Positions 60,696 to 64,000 of a stretch of 64,000 nt of DNA are shown here, one piece after another. The position numbers and the translations under genes are program-made. This stretch comes from Litorihabitans aurantiacus (GTDB lineage: Bacteria > Actinomycetota > Actinomycetes > Actinomycetales > Beutenbergiaceae): the NCBI RefSeq assembly GCF_030161595.1, contig NZ_BSUM01000001.1, positions 2,294,001-2,358,000 of the forward strand. The letters run 5' to 3'. The notes beneath the pieces were generated by a model, which saw nothing but the letters and a program-made list of their open reading frames with translations, had not been told where the DNA came from and did no database searches. How positions within the stretch are numbered: the first letter of the stretch is position 1; every line of letters begins with the position of its first letter.

Positions 60696-61141
60696 ATGAC
60701 CCCGGACGGACAGCGTGCGAGCAGGCTGCGCACCGTCGTGGCCGTCGTCGCGACGGGTGTGCTGCTCGCCCTGCTCACCTTCGGCGTCGGCAACGCGCTC
60801 GTGGGGGCCACCGGCAGTCGTGAGGTGCCGGCGGGCGAGCGGCTGACGGTGCCGGCGGGTCCGACGGCGGACCCGCCCTCGGACGACCAGCCGGGCGAGC
60901 CGGGGACGACACCCGAGCCCGAGCCCGCACCGGCACCCGAACCCCCTGCGCCCACCGAGGCTCCCCCGCGCCCGCTCCGCCGGCGCCGGCTCCCCCGGCA
61001 CCTGCACCCGCCCCGGCACCCGTCCCCGTCGCGCCCGCCCCGGTGGTGGGGGATCCCGACGACGACGATGACGACGACGGCGACCCCGATGACGACGACA
61101 ACGACGGGGATGACGATGACGACGACGACGATGACGACTGA
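60696..61141 (+). CDS. Secreted or anchored Pro-rich protein with an Asp-rich tail, frame broken near 60964
   Basis: Signal anchor RLRTVVAVVATGVLLALLTF near residues 10-35, then a Thr/Pro/Glu-rich stretch, then PAP repeats, then a tail that is almost all Asp. Adding one base to the C5 run at 60962-60966 turns an Arg/His/Thr-rich frame into this PAPAPP...DDDD frame. It ends at TGA 61139-61141, about 148 residues, overlapping the kinase start by 11 bp. Part of the tail is a GAC/GAT triplet run (61068-61137). The tail could bind divalent cations. No known family is recognised. Coupling to the kinase suggests the two-component system senses or controls it. Confidence 0.6.
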
Positions 61142-62687
61142 GCTCCCCGCCGTCGACGCGCCGTCGTCACCGCCACGGCCCGCCCCGCCGTCGCGGCTCG
61201 TCCGGCTCGCTCGGCGGCGCCCCGTCGGGCCCGGTCGCCCCCGGCGCCGGTGGCGCGTGTCGCTGCGCACCCGGATCCTCGCCGCGCTCGTGGGCCTGAC
61301 CGCGGTCACGCTCGCGGCCGCCGGGACCACGCTCTACGGCATCGAGCGGGACCGCGTCGAGCAGCGCATGGACGCCTCCCTGGCACGAACCGTCGCCGAG
61401 GTCCGCACCATCGCGGAGAACGACGTCGACCCCGCCACGGGCCAGCCGTTCGCGAGCGCCGAGGACCTCCTGCTGTTCGCGCTGCAGCGCTACGTGCCGA
61501 GCGAGAACGAGGCGGCCTTCTCGCTCGGGGCCGAGGGCGTGCTGCAGTACTCCGAGCTGAACCAGCTCCGACCCGATCTCGACGACGAGCTGGTGGCCTC
61601 CCTCGCCGACGCCCCCGACCGCACCGCGGCGACGATCGCGCGCGAACGCACCGCCACCGCCGACTACCGCTACGTCGCGCTGCCCATCCAGGTCGGCGAC
61701 GCGCCGCCGGCCGCGCTCGTCGTCGTGTTCGACCGCGGGGCGGAGATCGCCGACCTCGTGCCGACCTTCCGGCTCTACGCGCTCATCGCCGTCGTGGCCC
61801 TGGTGGGGATCGCGGGAGCGGGGTGGCTCGTGGCCGAGCGGATCCTGCAGCCGGTGCGCGTCCTGCGCCGCACCGCCCAGGAGATCGGCTCGAGCGACCT
61901 GGGGCGGCGCATCCCCGTCGTCGGCCACGACGACCTCGCCGACCTCACCGGCACGATGAACGCCATGCTGGCGCGGCTCGAGGGCGCGTTCACGGCCCAG
62001 CAGCAGCTCCTGGACGACGTCGGGCACGAGCTGCGCACCCCGCTGACCGTCGTGCGGGGTCACCTCGAGCTGATGGACCCCGCCGACGTCGAGGACGCGG
62101 GCGCGACGCGCGACCTCGCGCTGGACGAGCTCGACCGGATGTACCGGCTCGTGGACGACCTCATGACGATCGCCCGGTCCGAGCGCCCGGACTTCGTCGC
62201 GCCGCGGCCGTGCGACGTCGCCGGGCTGACCGACGACGTCCTGTCGAAGGCACGCAGCCTCGGGGAGCGGCGGTGGCGGCTCGACGCGCTCGCGGAGGGC
62301 GAGGCGTCGATCGACCCGCAGCGCGTCACGCAGGCCCTGCTGCAGCTCGCGTCGAACGCCGTGCGCTACTCGGCGGCCCACACGACCATCGGCATCGGTT
62401 CGGCGTGGACCGGCGACGACCTCGAGCTCTGGGTGCGCGACGAGGGGACCGGCATCCCGGACGAGGAGCAGGAGCTCGTCTTCCGGCGGTTCGAGCGCGG
62501 CAGCACCGCGACCGCCGACTCCACGGGCCTCGGGCTCTCGATCGTCGCCTCGATCGCCCGCGCGCACGGCGGGGAGGCCCGGATGGCCAGCGCCCCCGGC
62601 CGCGGGACGACCGTGACGATCGTGCTCCCCGACGTGCGCGGCGGGACGACCGAGATCCCCGTCGTCGGACGGGAGGGCACCGCATGA
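61131..62687 (+). CDS. Two-component sensor histidine kinase
   Basis: 518 residues from ATG at 61131 (several starts are possible because of the triplet repeats upstream). A basic region is followed by TM1 (LRTRILAALVGLTAVTLAAA, about 43-65), an extracytoplasmic domain of about 155 residues, TM2 (LYALIAVVALVGIAGAGWLV, about 215-235), HAMP, the phospho-acceptor histidine in DDVGHELRTPLTVVRGHLEL, the N box LLQLASNAVRYS, and the ATP lid regions VRDEGTGIP and STGLGLSIVASIARAHGG. Orthodox HPK1-type enzyme. The stimulus is unknown. It overlaps the regulator gene by 4 bp (ATGA). Confidence 0.93.
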   Translation: MTTELPAVDAPSSPPRPAPPSRLVRLARRRPVGPGRPRRRWRVSLRTRILAALVGLTAVTLAAAGTTLYGIERDRVEQRMDASLARTVAEVRTIAENDVDPATGQPFASAEDLLLFALQRYVPSENEAAFSLGAEGVLQYSELNQLRPDLDDELVASLADAPDRTAATIARERTATADYRYVALPIQVGDAPPAALVVVFDRGAEIADLVPTFRLYALIAVVALVGIAGAGWLVAERILQPVRVLRRTAQEIGSSDLGRRIPVVGHDDLADLTGTMNAMLARLEGAFTAQQQLLDDVGHELRTPLTVVRGHLELMDPADVEDAGATRDLALDELDRMYRLVDDLMTIARSERPDFVAPRPCDVAGLTDDVLSKARSLGERRWRLDALAEGEASIDPQRVTQALLQLASNAVRYSAAHTTIGIGSAWTGDDLELWVRDEGTGIPDEEQELVFRRFERGSTATADSTGLGLSIVASIARAHGGEARMASAPGRGTTVTIVLPDVRGGTTEIPVVGREGTA

Positions 62688-63352
62688 GCCAGATTCTCGT
62701 CGTGGAGGACTCCGAGCGCATCGCGTCGTTCGTCGCCAAGGGCCTGCGGGCCGCGGGGCACACCCCGACCATCGTGGGCACGGCGCGCGCCGCGCTCGAC
62801 GCCGCGCTCACCGGTGCCTACGACCTCATGGTGCTCGACCTCGGGCTGCCCGACGGCGACGGCATGGACGTCGCGGCCGCCGTCCGCGCCCAGGGCTCGG
62901 GCATGGCGATCATCATCCTGACGGCGCGCGACTCCGTCACCGACACGGTCGCCGGCCTCGAGGGCGGCGCCGACGACTACATGGCGAAACCGTTCCGGTT
63001 CGAGGAGCTGCTGGCGCGCGTGCGCCTGCGGCTGCGCGACGCCGGCGAGGCCGACGACGGCGCCTCCTCCACCGTCCTGCGGCACGGGGACGTCAGCCTC
63101 GACCTGCGCTCCCGACGGGCCCGCGTGCGCGAGGTCGAGGTCGAGCTGTCCGCGCGCGAGTTCGCGCTCGCCGAGACGTTCCTGCGCCACCCGGGGCAGG
63201 TCCTCAGCCGCGAGCAGCTGCTCTCGCGGGTGTGGGGCTACGACTTCGACCCCGGGTCGAACGTGGTCGACGTCTACGTGCGCTACCTGCGGCGCAAGCT
63301 GGGCACCGAGACCGTCACGACCGTGCGCGGCATGGGGTACCGCTTCGGTTGA
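62684..63352 (+). CDS. OmpR/PhoB-type response regulator
   Basis: 222 residues. Receiver domain with ILVVEDSERIASFVAKGLRA, phospho-acceptor aspartate in LMVLDLGLPDGDG, IIILTARD, and lysine in DDYMAKPFRFEELLARV. The winged-helix output domain contains LSAREFALAETFLRHPGQVL, SREQLLSRVWGYDFDPGSNV and VRYLRRKLG...GMGYRFG. It is cognate to the kinase upstream by translational overlap. Confidence 0.96.
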   Translation: MSQILVVEDSERIASFVAKGLRAAGHTPTIVGTARAALDAALTGAYDLMVLDLGLPDGDGMDVAAAVRAQGSGMAIIILTARDSVTDTVAGLEGGADDYMAKPFRFEELLARVRLRLRDAGEADDGASSTVLRHGDVSLDLRSRRARVREVEVELSAREFALAETFLRHPGQVLSREQLLSRVWGYDFDPGSNVVDVYVRYLRRKLGTETVTTVRGMGYRFG

Positions 63353-63396
63353 GCGGTCCGGGTCGCTCCGGGGCGGGTCGGGTCGGGCGGGCTGCC

Positions 63397-63402
63397 TAGA
63401 CT
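63397..63402 (+). promoter_or_regulatory. -10 box of a leaderless adenosine deaminase-like transcript
   Basis: TAGACT ends 7 nt before the ATG at 63410. There is no ribosome site. Confidence 0.5.
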
Positions 63403-63409
63403 CGAGCGG

Positions 63410-64000
63410 ATGCGTGACCTCGCGGCGCTCCCCAAGGCGCACCTGCACCTGCACTTCACGGGCTCGATGCGCCCGGCCACGCTCGCCGAGCTCGCCGAGG
63501 CGCAGGGCGTCCGGGTGCCTGCGGCCCTGCTCGACGGCGTCCCCGACGTCCCGGCGGACGTGCGCGGCTGGTTCCGGTTCCAGCGCCTGTACGAGGCGGC
63601 CCGCGCCGTCGTGCGCACCGAGGGCGCGATGCGGCGGGTGCTGCGCGAGGCGGTCGAGGACGACGCCGCGGAGGGGTCCCGGCGCCTGGAGATCCAGGTC
63701 GACCCGACGTCCTACGCCCCGCACGTGGGCGGGCTCGTCCCGGCGCTGGAGATCGTGCTCGACGAGGCGCGCGCCGCCCAGGATGCGACGGGCGTGTCGG
63801 TGGGCGTCGTCGTCGCCGCCTCGCGCATGCGCCACCCGATGGAGGCCCGCACGCTCGCGCGGCTGGCCGCCCGGTACGCGGGGGACGGACCGGGGCGGGT
63901 GGTCGGCTTCGGGCTGTCCAACGACGAGCGGCGCGGTGACACGGAGCAGTTCGCCCCGGCGTTCGCGATCGCGGCACGTGCCGGGCTGCCCGGCGTCCCG
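63410..64000 (+). CDS. Adenosine deaminase-like amidohydrolase, cut by the right edge
   Basis: 197 codons visible, 3' end outside the window. ALPKAHLHLHFTGSMRPATL carries the metal-binding HxH. The usual ELHxHLxG is here HLHLHFTGS, the form seen in many actinobacterial adenosine deaminase-like proteins. RGWFRFQRLYEAARAVV, VEDDAAEGSRRLEIQVDPTS and GRVVGFGLSNDERRGDTEQF follow. Whether it acts on adenosine, aminodeoxyfutalosine or another purine cannot be told from this part. Confidence 0.82.
   Translation, partial: MRDLAALPKAHLHLHFTGSMRPATLAELAEAQGVRVPAALLDGVPDVPADVRGWFRFQRLYEAARAVVRTEGAMRRVLREAVEDDAAEGSRRLEIQVDPTSYAPHVGGLVPALEIVLDEARAAQDATGVSVGVVVAASRMRHPMEARTLARLAARYAGDGPGRVVGFGLSNDERRGDTEQFAPAFAIAARAGLPGVP

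Noticed and set aside
60696-62687. Single 663-residue kinase with a Thr/Met-rich N-terminal region
   Set aside because: The Thr-rich part is the wrong frame of an Asp-rich tail. One base at 60962-60966 separates an exported protein from a normal kinase.

Overview
The window is very G+C-rich with GC-saturated third codon positions and many GTG starts. It carries a WhiB-family iron-sulfur regulator, DUF5709 and DUF4383 proteins, a GntR regulator of the small YtrA type, zinc-ribbon S14 and L36, and the guaB / whiB / groES / tsaD-rimI-tsaB-tsaE / alr / glmS neighbourhood known from mycobacteria. This points to an actinobacterium, most likely a Micrococcales member of the Cellulomonas/Isoptericola kind. 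The genus is an inference from style and gene order.

Layout. Positions 1-5100 hold a truncated cyclic amidohydrolase, a membrane protein with its GntR regulator, then guaB and a MerR-type regulator. Positions 5300-6300 hold whiB and groES with a CIRCE operator but no groEL. Positions 6300-21700 are housekeeping: a SAM methyltransferase, a glutamate-cysteine ligase-like enzyme, the t6A tRNA-modification genes (tsaD, tsaB, tsaE) with a RimI domain joined to a sulfurtransferase, alr, nnr, acpS, glmS, coaA, a DedA protein and glmM. Wall-precursor genes (alr, glmS, glmM) and cofactor or repair genes (acpS, coaA, nnr) are interleaved. Positions 21700-24300 hold rpsI-rplM and truA. Positions 24300-25800 hold a ROK glucokinase and an alpha/beta hydrolase. 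Positions 25860-40830 are one long minus-strand run, rpsJ to rplQ (S10, spc and alpha operons, with secY, adk, infA and rpoA). The str operon follows (tuf, fusA, rpsG, rpsL), then rpoC-rpoB, rplL-rplJ, two plus-strand membrane genes, and rplA-rplK-nusG-secE-tRNA-Trp. The right end has an aminotransferase, an acidic-tailed secreted protein, a two-component system and a truncated adenosine deaminase-like gene.

The main quality message is that twelve genes, including rpoB, rplV, rplR, glmM and guaB, are interrupted by fifteen apparent single-base deletions. All can be placed in G or C runs, and each is repaired by adding one base. This is best explained as homopolymer undercalling in the source assembly, not biology. 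It produces false fusions (MerR-GuaB, L18-S5) and false extensions. CDS entries below give the corrected reading.

The most unusual real structures are: two inverted four-copy arrays of a 21-bp unit between acpS and nnr; a RimI-sulfurtransferase continuous frame that no single indel can explain; a set of start codons 6-8 nt after a TANNNT-like -10 box, implying leaderless transcripts; phased direct repeats at the whiB promoter; and a proline-rich, Asp-tailed secreted protein overlapping a sensor kinase. I found no prophage, insertion sequence, CRISPR array or defence system.
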